Shown: positions 46,513-56,700 of the stretch, one piece after another | How positions within the stretch are numbered: the stretch's first letter is position 1 | Layout of the letters: each line of letters opens with the position of its first letter | Source: Eubacteriales bacterium | GTDB taxonomy: Bacteria; Bacillota; Clostridia; Lachnospirales; Lachnospiraceae | NCBI GenBank assembly: GCA_030533235.1 | Contig: JAUNJN010000004.1 | Span: 1 to 64,000 of the forward strand | Direction of reading: 5' to 3' | DNA length: 64,000 nt | Position numbers and translations under genes: made by a program | Notes under the pieces: generated by a model | Database searches by the model: none | Seen by the model: the letters and a program-made list of their open reading frames with translations, nothing else | What the model was told of the DNA's origin: nothing

Positions 46513-46585
46513 AGCTTCTGATCGGACTCGAACCGACGACCTATTGATTACGAATCAATTGCTCTACCAACTGAGCCACAGAAGC
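46513..46585 (-). tRNA. tRNA-Thr (anticodon CGU)
   Basis: A 73-nt cloverleaf on the minus strand. The acceptor stem GCTTCTG begins at 46585, the anticodon loop TTCGTAA sits on the stem ATTGA/TCAAT, and the T arm contains GGTTCGAGTCC. Anticodon CGT reads ACG codons. The discriminator is U. The CCA end is not encoded. Confidence 0.95.
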
Positions 46586-46600
46586 ATATCGAAATAAAAA

Positions 46601-46674
46601 TCGATGCGACAGGATTCGAACCTGCGACCTCTGCGTCCCGAACGCAGCGCTCTACCAAGCTGAGCCACGCATCG
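46601..46674 (-). tRNA. tRNA-Pro (anticodon CGG)
   Basis: A 74-nt cloverleaf on the minus strand. Acceptor stem CGATGCG/CGCATCG, anticodon loop TTCGGGA on stem CTGCG/CGCAG, T arm with GGTTCGAATCC, discriminator A. Anticodon CGG reads CCG. CCA is not encoded. It is transcribed before tRNA-Thr, 15 nt away. Confidence 0.95.
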
Positions 46675-46691
46675 ATAAAAACATCGTTGTT

Positions 46692-46721
46692 ATAATAATA
46701 CAATCTATGTCTTTCTGTCAA
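46692..46721 (-). promoter_or_regulatory. Predicted promoter of the tRNA pair
   Basis: -35 TTGACA (46716-46721), 18-nt spacer, -10 TATTAT (46692-46697), about 17 nt before tRNA-Pro. Confidence 0.65.
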
Positions 46722-46753
46722 GGTCGAATTCAGAAATAAATAATATAAGCTTC

Positions 46754-46824
46754 GAGTGTCAAAAGCTTCGGTTAAGCAGTGCAATCTGCCGGAACAAAAT
46801 TGAAGCCGAAGCTCTTTGACGCCC
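46754..46824. repeat. Long imperfect inverted repeat downstream of the hydrogenase operon
   Basis: GTCAAAAGCTTCGG (46758-46771) pairs with CCGAAGCTCTTTGAC (46806-46820; one bulged base), with a loop of about 34 nt. No T-run follows on either strand, so it is a poor intrinsic terminator, although its place is right for one. Probably a structural or dispersed repeat element. Confidence 0.55.
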
Positions 46825-46834
46825 GAATCATATT

Positions 46835-48532
46835 TTAGAAATCTGCTCTATGCAAAAGCTTATGCTCGCGACCTGCAATCACATCACGATAAATCTCTTC
46901 CACAATCGGATTTTCCGAAGTAAAACGAATCTGCGATTCTCGGTCCACACGATATATTCCCTCCGTGCGGCTTGCCTTTGTACGAGGTCCAAGCGGAAGC
47001 GGCTGACCGCCACCTGCAATACATCCTCTTCGACACGCCATAACCTCTACAAAATCATAAGTGACGTTACCCGCCTTCATATCATCCAATACCTTGGCGG
47101 CATTTGCAAGACCATTCACAACTGCAATACGAACCTTACGATCCCCAAGCACCGCAGTCGCTTCTTTGATACCTTCTTCGCCACGCACTCCGGAAAAGCT
47201 GATCTGCGAAATCGTCTGATAGCCTTTCTCTTCAGAAAGATGACGAAGCACCGCCTCTGTCACACCACCGGTTACACCAAATATCGATGCCGCACCGGAT
47301 GCAATTCCAAACGGCATATCCGGAGCCTCAGTCTCGATTTCATCGAACTTGATACCGGCCTGACGAATCATACGGATAATCTCAATCGTTGTAAGAACGA
47401 AATCCGTATCCTGTTTACCATCAGTAAAATTATCCGGTCTTGTAATCTCACCTTTCTTCGCTGTACACGGCATAACGGATACGACTACCGTCTTTTTCCG
47501 TTCGTCTTCATCTTTGTCCTTGAAATACTCTTTCACAACCGCTGAAAACATTCCCTGCGGCGAACGACAGGTTGATATGTTTTGGGCAAACTCCGGATAC
47601 TTTGTCTCGCAGAATTTTACCCAGCCCGGACAACAGGATGTGAAAAGCGGAAGATTTTCTCCCTTTTCCAAACGCTCTGCCAGCTCCTTTGACTCTTCCA
47701 TAACCGTAAGGTCAGCGCCAAAGTTTGTATCATATATCTTGTCAAATCCCATAATACGCATAGCTGCAACAAGCTTTCCCATGGTGTTGGTTCCCTTTGG
47801 CATACCGAACTTATCACCAACCGCAAGACGTACCGCAGGGGCAATCTGTGCAACTACCCGAATATTCGGATCCGCAATGGCATCCCATACATCCGTTACA
47901 TTTGTCTTGACAGAAATCGCACCGGTCGGACATACAACACGACACTGTCCACAGCCTACGCAATCCGTCTCGCCAAGCGGCTTATTAAACGCCGGCATAA
48001 CCTCCGCTCTTGCACCTCTGTGTGCAAAATCAATTGCGCCGACTGCCTGAATCTCCGCACATGTACGCACACAGTCGCCACAAAGAATACATTTATTCGG
48101 ATCACGAACGACCGATGGCGAACTAAGGTCAATCGGTACCTGCTCTTTATGATTTTCAAAACGAACATTATGAATACCAACCTTAAACGCAATACTCTGC
48201 AACTCACAATTGCCGTTTCTCGTACATACCGTGCAGTCTCTGCAATGGGATGCAAGCAACAGCTCAACGATTAATTTTCTATACTTCCGCAAACGTTTTG
48301 TATTTGTCCGAATGACCATTCCCGGTCTCGGCTGTTCGGAACAGGATGCAAAGATTTTGCCCTTCTCATCCTCAACCATGCACATACGACACGCACCGTA
48401 AACAGAAAGCTCCGAATGATAACAAAAGGTCGGCAAATCAATACCTGCCTTACGGATAAGCGCAAGGATATTTTTTTCATTTTCGATCGGTACACACCGA
48501 CCATCAATTGTCATGTATTCCATATCCCGCAC
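46835..48532 (-). CDS. [FeFe] hydrogenase catalytic subunit (HydA/HndD-like)
   Basis: 565 residues. N-terminal [2Fe-2S] domain (C37, C48, C51, C64), then a Cys3-His cluster region (HCRDCTVCTRNGNC), two ferredoxin-type [4Fe-4S] motifs (CILCGDCVRTC and CVGCGQCRVVCPTG), and the H-cluster domain with FTSCCPGWVKF (L1), MPCTAKKGE (L2) and EVMACRRGCIAGGGQP (L3). All cluster ligands are present. It makes or uses H2 and, with the two upstream genes, forms a NAD(P)H/ferredoxin-bifurcating trimer. Its short C-terminus after L3 is typical. Directionality and NAD(P) use are inferred. Confidence 0.96.
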   Translation of the reverse strand: MRDMEYMTIDGRCVPIENEKNILALIRKAGIDLPTFCYHSELSVYGACRMCMVEDEKGKIFASCSEQPRPGMVIRTNTKRLRKYRKLIVELLLASHCRDCTVCTRNGNCELQSIAFKVGIHNVRFENHKEQVPIDLSSPSVVRDPNKCILCGDCVRTCAEIQAVGAIDFAHRGARAEVMPAFNKPLGETDCVGCGQCRVVCPTGAISVKTNVTDVWDAIADPNIRVVAQIAPAVRLAVGDKFGMPKGTNTMGKLVAAMRIMGFDKIYDTNFGADLTVMEESKELAERLEKGENLPLFTSCCPGWVKFCETKYPEFAQNISTCRSPQGMFSAVVKEYFKDKDEDERKKTVVVSVMPCTAKKGEITRPDNFTDGKQDTDFVLTTIEIIRMIRQAGIKFDEIETEAPDMPFGIASGAASIFGVTGGVTEAVLRHLSEEKGYQTISQISFSGVRGEEGIKEATAVLGDRKVRIAVVNGLANAAKVLDDMKAGNVTYDFVEVMACRRGCIAGGGQPLPLGPRTKASRTEGIYRVDRESQIRFTSENPIVEEIYRDVIAGREHKLLHRADF

Positions 48533-48535
48533 CTC

Positions 48536-50452
48536 CTAACTTTCAACCGAAATGGCACCAAATGCACAATTGCTCTCGCAGGCACCACATTTAATACATT
48601 TGCTTTGGTCAATTACATATGGACTCTTAATCACACCGTCAATCGCTCCCACCGGACAATTTCTTGCACACTTTGAGCAGCCCTTACACTTTGCTTCATC
48701 GATGACATAACGCTTTAATGCCTGGCAATTACCGGTACGACAACGTTTATCAACCACGTGTTCCAAATACTCATCTCGGAATGTTCGAAGCGTACTGAGA
48801 ACCGGAAGGGAAGCACTTTTTCCAAGTCCGCACAAGGACGTATCTGTAATGGCAGTACCAAGTTCCTCCAGCATATCAAGATGCTCCGGTGTGCCCCGCC
48901 CCGCGACGATATCCTCCAAAAGCTCCAGCATACGCTTTGTTCCCTCACGACAAGGAATACACTTACCACACGATTCATTCTGCGTAAAATTCATAAAGAA
49001 ACGGGCAACCTCAACCATGCATGTATCTTCATCCATAATAACAAGTCCGCCGGAACCAATCATAGCCCCGCGTTTCTTTAAAGAATCAAAATCTAATGGC
49101 AAATCAAGGTCGGTTCCAATCAGACAACCACCGGACGGTCCACCGATCTGTACTGCCTTAAACTGCTTTCCGTTTTTGATGCCTCCGCCGATATCGTAAA
49201 CAATTTCACGCAATGTAGTACCCATAGGCACTTCGATAAGTCCCGTATTGTTGATACTTCCGGTTACCGCAAATGCCTTTGTTCCCGGGCTTTTTTCCGT
49301 ACCAATTCCCTTATACCACTTTGCACCGTTTGTGATAATCATCGGCACATTCGCATAAGTCTCAACGTTGTTTAATACTGTAGGCTTTCCAAACAACCCC
49401 TGCTCTACCGTTCTGGGCGGTTTTGTACGCGGCATGCCTCGTTCACCTTCAATCGATGCGGTAAGCGCAGAGCCCTCCCCACATACGAACGCACCTGCAC
49501 CGCGATTAATATGCAGTTTAAAGCTATAATCCGTACCGAGAATATTATCGCCAAGCAAGCCATACTCCTCGGCCTGGGCAATCGCAGTTTTTAATCGACT
49601 GATTGCAAGAGGATACTCCGCACGCACATAAATGTATCCTTCCTGCGCACCTACCGCATATCCGGCAATGAGCATACCCTCAATCATTTTATGAGGATCA
49701 CCCTCCATAACACTACGGTCCATAAATGCGCCCGGATCGCCTTCATCACCGTTACATACGACATATCGAATCTTCTCTTCCTGTCTTGCAACCTGTTTCC
49801 ATTTATAACCCGTTTGGAAGCCTCCGCCTCCGCGGCCACGCAGATTTGAATCATATATAACATCTACCACTTCATCCGGCTTCATCTCAAACAAAGCCTT
49901 CTCAAGTGCCGCATATCCATCCATTGCAAAATATTCTGTAATATGCTCCGCATCGATATGTCCGCAATTTTTTAGAACCAATCGTGTCTGCTTTGCATAA
50001 AACGGAATATCCTCCTGTGCCTTATACTTTACTCCGTTCATTTCATAGAGCAGACGCTCGATAGGTTCACCGTTTCGTATCGTCTTCTCAAATATTTCCT
50101 CACAGTCTGATTCTTTTACTTTTATGTAGAGCACATTCATCGGCTCAATACGAACAAGAGGTCCCATCTCACAAAATCCATGACAACCACTTTTCTTAAC
50201 CCCGACGAAATCACTTGCTCCCGAAACCGGACAACTGCCATCCCGGTTGTGCGCAGCACCTGCACCAAAGCATACTTCGATCTGATTCTCGTATTGCTTT
50301 GCAAGTACAAGCATCTTTTCATATATTTTAGCCGAGCCGCCTGCAAGACATCCGGTACCTGCACATATTAAAATACGTACCTTTTCCTGCTTCAGGCATT
50401 CCTTCGCAGCAGCTCTTGTGTCTATCATATCCTGCCTGCTATTTAACTTCAT
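48536..50452 (-). CDS. NADH dehydrogenase-like flavoprotein of the bifurcating hydrogenase (HydB/HndC/NuoF-like)
   Basis: 638 residues from MKLNSRQDMIDTRAAAKECL, with GAGGTG 6 nt upstream; longer and shorter starts exist. N-terminal thioredoxin-like [2Fe-2S] domain (ICAGTGCLAGG), the NuoF core with NAD site GRGGGGFQTGYKWKQ and FMN region VCNGDEGDPGAFMDRSVMEG, the [4Fe-4S] site ESCGKCIPCREGTKRM, and two C-terminal ferredoxin motifs (CKGCSKCARNCPVGAI, CIKCGACESNCAFGAI). It is the flavin subunit that splits electrons between NAD(P) and ferredoxin. It overlaps the upstream gene by 14 nt. Confidence 0.95.
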   Translation of the reverse strand: MKLNSRQDMIDTRAAAKECLKQEKVRILICAGTGCLAGGSAKIYEKMLVLAKQYENQIEVCFGAGAAHNRDGSCPVSGASDFVGVKKSGCHGFCEMGPLVRIEPMNVLYIKVKESDCEEIFEKTIRNGEPIERLLYEMNGVKYKAQEDIPFYAKQTRLVLKNCGHIDAEHITEYFAMDGYAALEKALFEMKPDEVVDVIYDSNLRGRGGGGFQTGYKWKQVARQEEKIRYVVCNGDEGDPGAFMDRSVMEGDPHKMIEGMLIAGYAVGAQEGYIYVRAEYPLAISRLKTAIAQAEEYGLLGDNILGTDYSFKLHINRGAGAFVCGEGSALTASIEGERGMPRTKPPRTVEQGLFGKPTVLNNVETYANVPMIITNGAKWYKGIGTEKSPGTKAFAVTGSINNTGLIEVPMGTTLREIVYDIGGGIKNGKQFKAVQIGGPSGGCLIGTDLDLPLDFDSLKKRGAMIGSGGLVIMDEDTCMVEVARFFMNFTQNESCGKCIPCREGTKRMLELLEDIVAGRGTPEHLDMLEELGTAITDTSLCGLGKSASLPVLSTLRTFRDEYLEHVVDKRCRTGNCQALKRYVIDEAKCKGCSKCARNCPVGAIDGVIKSPYVIDQSKCIKCGACESNCAFGAISVES

Positions 50453-50927
50453 TTGCTTCACCTCGCAGCTTTCCAATCAATTCCGTCACCTTGTCCGGTG
50501 TCATCGAAGGATACACCTCGTCATTTACCATAAGTACCGGTGCCAGTCCACAAGCACCAAGGCAAGAAACCGTTTCAATCGTAAACAACATATCATCAGT
50601 TGTATGCTTCCCCTTTGAAAGACCAAGTTCCTGATATAATCGTTCCAAAATGGATGTCGATTTGCGAACATGACAGGCAGTGCCATCACAAACCTTGATT
50701 ACATACCTGCCCTTCTGCTCAAACGAAAAGTTTTCATAAAATGTTGCAACACTGTATGCCTTTGCCTCCGTAATATGAAGTTTCCCTGCAATATATGTAA
50801 GAAGCTCCGGCGGCAAATACCGATACTCGGCCTGAACATCCTGAATAATTGGAATAAGCCAGCGCCCCTCCGTTCCATAGCTTGCAATAATCTCGTCTGC
50901 TTTATCGTAGTAAGATTGTTCCAGCAT
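50439..50927 (-). CDS. Thioredoxin-like [2Fe-2S] subunit of the bifurcating hydrogenase (HydC/HndA/NuoE-like)
   Basis: 162 residues. An N-terminal helical bundle (LIPIIQDVQAEYRYLPPELL, then VATFYENFSFEQKG) precedes the [2Fe-2S] site formed by Cys in VCDGTACHVRKS and SCLGACGLAPVLMV, the pattern of the NuoE family. AGGAG lies just before the start. It is the first gene of the hydrogenase operon, under the promoter at 50975-51003. Confidence 0.95.
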   Translation of the reverse strand: MLEQSYYDKADEIIASYGTEGRWLIPIIQDVQAEYRYLPPELLTYIAGKLHITEAKAYSVATFYENFSFEQKGRYVIKVCDGTACHVRKSTSILERLYQELGLSKGKHTTDDMLFTIETVSCLGACGLAPVLMVNDEVYPSMTPDKVTELIGKLRGEANEVK

Positions 50928-50974
50928 AGGCTACTCCTTTCTAAAATTCCGCCTTTATACGCACATTTGGGATA

Positions 50975-51003
50975 ATTATACCATTTTTCGTATTCCATTT
51001 CAA
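50975..51003 (-). promoter_or_regulatory. Predicted promoter of the hydrogenase operon
   Basis: -35 TTGAAA (50998-51003), 17-nt spacer, consensus -10 TATAAT (50975-50980). It starts right after the terminator of the lipoprotein gene and leaves a short 5' leader of about 40 nt. Confidence 0.78.
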
Positions 51004-51007
51004 ACAA

Positions 51008-51044
51008 AAGAAAAAAAGGAAGCCCCGAAAACCAGAACTTCCTT
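51008..51044 (-). terminator. Intrinsic terminator of the small lipoprotein gene
   Basis: Minus-strand stem GGAAGTTCT / GGGGCTTCC (several G-T pairs) with loop GGTTTTC, followed by TTTTTTTC. Confidence 0.72.
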
Positions 51045-51070
51045 TCTTCTCGAAATGCGTATGTAACGGC

Positions 51071-51265
51071 TTACAGACCAAATAACTCTAAAGCATCTTC
51101 GCAATCGCTGCAAACCCATACCTTCTCACCGAAGTATTCCTTCTGCTTGCACTTCTTTGACTCCTCGCAGATATCGCATGTTGTCTTCTTTGCGCATCCT
51201 GCAAGTGTACCCATCATAACTGCCATAAGACCTACGATTGCACCAAACTTACGTACCTTCTTCAT
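51071..51265 (-). CDS. Small Cys-rich lipoprotein
   Basis: 64 residues: a signal peptide MKKVRKFGAIVGLMAVMMG ending in the lipobox LAGC (cleavage before C24), then a mature part of about 40 residues with CDICEESKKC and VWVCSDC, i.e. two CxxC-type pairs suited to zinc or a cluster. AGGAGG precedes the ATG. It has its own terminator, directly upstream of the hydrogenase promoter. No family is recognised; the Cys pairs are consistent with metal binding on the outer membrane face. Confidence 0.8.
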   Translation of the reverse strand: MKKVRKFGAIVGLMAVMMGTLAGCAKKTTCDICEESKKCKQKEYFGEKVWVCSDCEDALELFGL

Positions 51266-51525
51266 TTCAAATCCTCCTCATATTAGGTAATAATCCGCGT
51301 CCAAACATCAGTCAAAACGCATCACAAACGGATTATATCACATTTTTCATCACTTGCACACAAAAAAAACACATTTTTTGCTTTTTGTGTTTTTTTGAAA
51401 TTTTATATTACTGATTTTCCACTCCCCTTTTCCGATCCCGAACACAAAATTGTTGCGTACAATTAACAAACAGTGTAAAATAAGTATAGTAGGATTTTAT
51501 CGATGATTATACATAGGAGGACATT
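51266..51525. other. Divergent intergenic region
   Basis: It separates the lipoprotein (minus) from the chemotaxis receptor (plus). On the minus strand a TATAAT at 51332-51337 could serve the lipoprotein, but its -35 is poor. The plus-strand promoter is listed separately. No ORF or strong hairpin is seen; the stretch 51360-51420 is T-rich. Confidence 0.5.
51463..51490 (+). promoter_or_regulatory. Predicted promoter of the chemotaxis receptor gene
   Basis: -35 TTAACA (51463-51468), 16-nt spacer, -10 TATAGT (51485-51490). An overlapping alternative is TTGCGT, 17 nt, TAAAAT. No motility sigma-factor promoter was recognised. Confidence 0.5.
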
Positions 51526-53571
51526 ATGGTTTGGTTTATTATTGCAATGCTTGAATTGCTGATTATACTCGGAATAATACTAATAAATTACAAATACTTA
51601 TCCGGCATACGAACGGTCATGAAAAATGCAGACCTTATCTCAAACGGAAAACTTGATATGGATGATATCCGGACATACGGAGACAACAAAAACTCTGCAG
51701 ACGGAATTGCCAATGCCTTAAATTCAATCAAAAACAATCTGCTTACCTTTATTCGTGCATCCAAGACCAATGTCGTTACACTGACCAACGCCGTCACCGA
51801 GCTCTCTGCCAGCGTCGAAAGCAACCGTGAAGGCAACGGACAAATTGCAGACGAAGCCGGAAATGTTGCAAACAAAACATCAAAGCAGTTTGAAATCGTT
51901 AAAGACAATCTGAGTATCATTGAAGATAACCACTCTTACATGCAGGAGATTGATTCCTCCATTGCATACATCGAAAAACTCATTCAGGAGTCAAATGTCA
52001 TTACCAGAGATGGTCTTACCACTATTGCCGGATATCAAAAGGATATGGATGCCATGTCCGCTGAGCTTTCCAAAATCAACGGCATTTTGGCAGAATTCAA
52101 CAACGAGATTACAAAGATCAGCAATATCGGTGATTTTATTATTGATATCAACGAAGAATTGATTCTCCTTGCATTAAACGCATCCATCGAGGCAGCCAGA
52201 GCCGGACAGGCCGGACGCGGGTTCGCTGTTGTTGCGGATCAGATGAACGAAATGTCCGTTCAGACAAGAGAAGGTATGGATTCAATCAATGAAATCCTAA
52301 AAGAAATCATTGATTCCTCCAATCAGGTTAATGAGAGTATTCAGCATTGTGAAAATACATATAACAGTTCGAAGATTACATTCGATAAGGTAAGTCGTTC
52401 CTTCGAGGTTATTAACCAACAGTCGCTTGCCATCAACCAGCGAATGCACGATATTACCTCCAAATTCAAAACATTATCCGATAATACAAACATTTCGCAA
52501 AACAAGGCGCAGGATCTATACGAAACAAGCGAGGCGATCAGTGATTCCACAAATGATATCGCAAACATTTCGCAGATTGTTTCGAATGAATCCAGTAAGA
52601 TCGGTGAAAACACCCAGACTCTTGAGTCCATGCTTATGGGGCTTCAGCGTTTGCTTGTGCAGTTTAACACATCGGTTGTTCCGGTAAGGAAAGACCGTAG
52701 CAAGCGTGTCAAAATCATGGCATTCAGTATGCTGGACAATCCCTTCTGGTACGGAGTCCGAAATGGTATATATTATGCCATGACAGAGCTTTCCGAGCGA
52801 AATGTCGATGTTGAATATATACCAATCAACGCAATCAGCGAACTGCCTGACAAAATATGTATAAATGTACAACGTGCAATCGATGAGGGTTACGACGGCA
52901 TTGCCTTCCCGGGTTTTATTAACGATGCTAACACCCTGTTCAAGGAAGCAATTGCCAAAGGTATCAAGGTTGTGTCATACAACTGCGAATGTAACCGAAG
53001 TATTCCGCGTCATGCAGTATGTATGCCGGATATCAACGAACTCGGTACCACTGCCGCAATCATGTGCGGACGACATATGCCAAAGGGCGGCAAGCTTCTT
53101 ATCCTAAACGGTAATCCGGAGGTTGACACAAACCGTATCAAGCATGATCGTTTCGTAGAACATATTCGCAAGAAAAAGAACATCACAGTTGTTGCTGATA
53201 TTATGTGCGACGATACCGCAGACAGTGTACATAAGATAACGCTCTCTGCACTAAATCAGTATCCGGATATTAATATGATTTATGTTGTATTGGGATATCC
53301 GTTAGCCGCTGCAAGCGCAATCGAGGAAAGCAATTGTGTCGGCAAGGTTTCTATGATTGGTTTCGACCATAGTCAGGAAATCTTCCAATATATCAAAAAG
53401 GGTATCATCAGCTGTGCAGTTGGACAGGATGACTTTTCACAGGGTCATGATCCAATCGTTTGGTTATACAACAACATTGTAAACAATGATCCATTCCCGA
53501 ATGATGGTTTCATCCGTTGCAAATCTACAATTGCTGATTCCTCCAATATCAATTCTTTATTGGATGCATAG
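51526..53571 (+). CDS. Methyl-accepting chemotaxis-type protein with C-terminal sugar-binding-protein domain
   Basis: 681 residues. One N-terminal membrane helix ([20 protein letters not shown]), a helical segment to about 200, then the CheA/CheW-binding hairpin tip [20 protein letters not shown] (217-236). From about 395 a type-I periplasmic-binding fold begins ([20 protein letters not shown], then [31 protein letters not shown]). With only one helix at the N-terminus, the binding domain should be in the cytoplasm. The usual order is sensor outside, signalling inside; here the sensor follows the signalling domain. AGGAGG precedes the ATG. Confidence 0.87.
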   Translation: MVWFIIAMLELLIILGIILINYKYLSGIRTVMKNADLISNGKLDMDDIRTYGDNKNSADGIANALNSIKNNLLTFIRASKTNVVTLTNAVTELSASVESNREGNGQIADEAGNVANKTSKQFEIVKDNLSIIEDNHSYMQEIDSSIAYIEKLIQESNVITRDGLTTIAGYQKDMDAMSAELSKINGILAEFNNEITKISNIGDFIIDINEELILLALNASIEAARAGQAGRGFAVVADQMNEMSVQTREGMDSINEILKEIIDSSNQVNESIQHCENTYNSSKITFDKVSRSFEVINQQSLAINQRMHDITSKFKTLSDNTNISQNKAQDLYETSEAISDSTNDIANISQIVSNESSKIGENTQTLESMLMGLQRLLVQFNTSVVPVRKDRSKRVKIMAFSMLDNPFWYGVRNGIYYAMTELSERNVDVEYIPINAISELPDKICINVQRAIDEGYDGIAFPGFINDANTLFKEAIAKGIKVVSYNCECNRSIPRHAVCMPDINELGTTAAIMCGRHMPKGGKLLILNGNPEVDTNRIKHDRFVEHIRKKKNITVVADIMCDDTADSVHKITLSALNQYPDINMIYVVLGYPLAAASAIEESNCVGKVSMIGFDHSQEIFQYIKKGIISCAVGQDDFSQGHDPIVWLYNNIVNNDPFPNDGFIRCKSTIADSSNINSLLDA

Positions 53572-53631
53572 TTTCCATCAAATATCAGACCGATGAATGG
53601 TACAATTGTGCAAGGCACTTTCGTATAACAC

Positions 53632-53692
53632 AAAAAGGAACTCTGACTTACCGCGTGTATTCCCACACAGGTAATGTCAGAGTTCCTTTTTC
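53632..53692. terminator. Bidirectional intrinsic terminator
   Basis: Stem GGAACTCTGAC (53637-53647) / GTCAGAGTTCC (53676-53686) with an inner CGTGT/ACACA stem, flanked by A5 and T5. It serves the convergent receptor and wall-protein genes. Confidence 0.9.
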
Positions 53693-53745
53693 TTTAAGGC
53701 TATTGGGTTACAGCCTATTTATGTAATTCATTTATTATATCTGTT

Positions 53746-56700
53746 CTAGCGAACCCATGCACCACTTGCATTTACGTAGTATCCATCAATGTAGGTATTA
53801 CTTGCCATAGCACCGCTCTCATACATGTAATACCACTTACCACCAACATATACCCAGCCGGTCTGCATTGCGCCCGAGCTATCCATGTAATACCATGTAC
53901 GACCATCTAATACCCAGCCGGTCTGCATTGCTCCCGAGCCATCCATATAATACCAAGTATTACCATCCTTCAACCAACCGGTCGCCATAGCACCTGATTC
54001 TGTCAGATAATACCATGTACTACCATCTAATATCCAGCCGGTCTGCATCGCACCGGAACCGGTTAAATAATACCAATCACTACCATCCTTGATCCAACCG
54101 GTCTGCATAGCTCCCGATTCATCCATATAATACCAAGTATCGTCATCCTTTGCCCAACCGGTCTGCATGATACCTGTTTCATCCATATAATACCATGTAC
54201 CGTTATCATCAACCCAGCCGGACTTCGGAAGTCCATCTTCTACAAACATCCACTCGTCGCCAACCATCTGCCAACCGTTGTCTGAAATAATTTTCCATTC
54301 AACCGTTCTTGTTCCGGCGTAGCTTCCGATACCGGTTACCGTAACCGTATAAACACCCGGATTTACCTTTGCAGTTTGTTCAACCTTAAAGTCTACACCT
54401 TCCTGCAAACCATCGATTGTAATAACCGGTTTTACTTCAGTGCCTGTATATTGGAGTGTTTCAGAATGAATCTTACTGTCATAAATGGTTGCATTCAAAT
54501 TTTTGATTGCACCGCAGAAGCAAGATACAGAATTCTTTTCATCCGGAATCACATGATTACTTGTATCAACGTTACCATACTTTTCTCCACAAACCTCACA
54601 GGTTGCCTTTGTACCACAGGTTGCTTTGCCACCACGACATGCAGCAAGCTCTGAATGCTTTCCGCAAGCCTTACATGTCTGATAATGGTGCCCTGCTCCA
54701 TCACTAATATATGGCTGTCCGGCAAAATCATGGCTATCATTTCTAGGAATTACGGTTGCTGCCAGATTTGCAAATGTCTCAGTTCCCTCCGGATTCTTGT
54801 AATATACTCCCGGTTCACTCGCGCATGTCCAGTACGCATAATTTCCGGCATTCTTACAGTTTGCTTCCTTTGCCTTTACCGCTGTCATAGTGTGCCCTAA
54901 CGGATCTGTTGTAAAGGTCTCTTCTCCGATTGCACCGCATGCACAGCTCTTTTTATAGACGCCTCCGGTTGTACAAGTTGCATCAGCAACCTTCGTGTCC
55001 TCAGAAACAATTTCCTTTGTATAACTGTGAATATGATCTTTCTTTTGTGCAATTGCATATTTTGAGAAGCTGTCAGTCTCAAATGTAATAGTCTTTGTTG
55101 CCGCATCATACGCTGCTTCAAGAACCTCGTATGTACCGTCATGTTTCTGGTGGATAATCTCTACATCTTCCGTGATTTCATCATCAACTGTAAGTGAGAT
55201 TGTTGCAGGATTAGCCAATTCAGAAACCTCTGTTGCCCATACATCATCTGCTGAGCCCTTGTATACAACATTATTAAGACTCAAATCAAGGTAAGAATCC
55301 ACCTCGTAGCCAGGTGCTGCATTTGCAAAAGCAGCCTCCTCTGTTTCAGATGTCTCTGTATCGGTTACTTCAAGTACTGCAGTACCGATTGTAAAATTCT
55401 CATCACCTTCCACATCAAGTGCGATACCACCATCTGTAATACCGGTTGCCACAGCATTAACCGCATCGTCTACCGGTGCACACCTTGCACCAAGGTGAGC
55501 ATTACCATTTGCAATTGTAAATGTATAGGTTGCAATCGCATCCTCTTCCGGACCGAAAGTACCACCATTTGGTCCAAATTCAACAACCTGATATCCATAT
55601 CTAGGAACTAATTGAACCGTAAGCTTTCCGCCGGCAAACAATGTGGCTTCACCCTTGTCATAATTTTCAGAGAAGCTTAAATATGATTCCTTATTCATAT
55701 CTTTAATGTCATCAATTACAACCTTTTCTCCTTCTCGGTCTTTGTATTCAAAACGAACAAATTTAACCTGCGTATGGTCAAGGAACATATCTGTCTCACG
55801 ATCTTCTTCGAGATTTGACCATAGGAAGTTACCGGTTGGGAAATAACGCATCTGATTTGCCATCCACTCTTCATCCTCACTAAATGAAACGAGGATTTCA
55901 AGCTCATCTTTGTTTGCTATGCTTTCTGTAATAACAAATGACATACCATCTGCTGTGAATATATCATCGATATTCGGGTTTCCGACATCTTCCCACGGAA
56001 TACGTTCTCCGTTCACAATCAGACTGATACCCCCAAATTCAAATGTTTCTTTTGGTGTTGCGAAAATCGTAAACGTTTTACCCTCCTCAAGGCTTATCGG
56101 GAATGTTGCACTGTCTACCGATACATCCGGACAATCGAACGTATCGTATTTATAGCCGACAGTTCCATTTAAGCCATTGTCTATCGTAAACTTGACTTTT
56201 GAATCGTTGCTTTCATACGTATAACGCGTTTCACCGATAATTTCCATGTCCGCCTTGACATTATATGTATCCGCTTTTGGAACCTGAATGATGAAGGAAA
56301 TATCCTGTGAATTTCCATTCAGACTCATCGCATCCAGAATATCCCATTCACGGGTAGCGGAATTTGTTCCCGGTATCATATTGGAATAATCTGTGCCATT
56401 AATTTCAATAGATGTATATCTCATATTGATTGGATTTGAGAATTCAAATTCCACGGCCGGAACTTCTACATTACCAACAGTTATCTTTGGTGTCCGCTCG
56501 TCATTCTCATCATATGGATATGTGATACTTGTCAGATGGGTTACTATGTCTTTCTGAGATTCCTCATCGTAAACTCTATTTTGGGCAGCTACGCCGTTAA
56601 TATAGTACATCGCAGTAACAGGAATTCCCGCACCATCCCAATTCTGTGTACCTTCGAACGTAATATTTGATGTTGCTTCGTTCTCGAACGGATAATCCTT

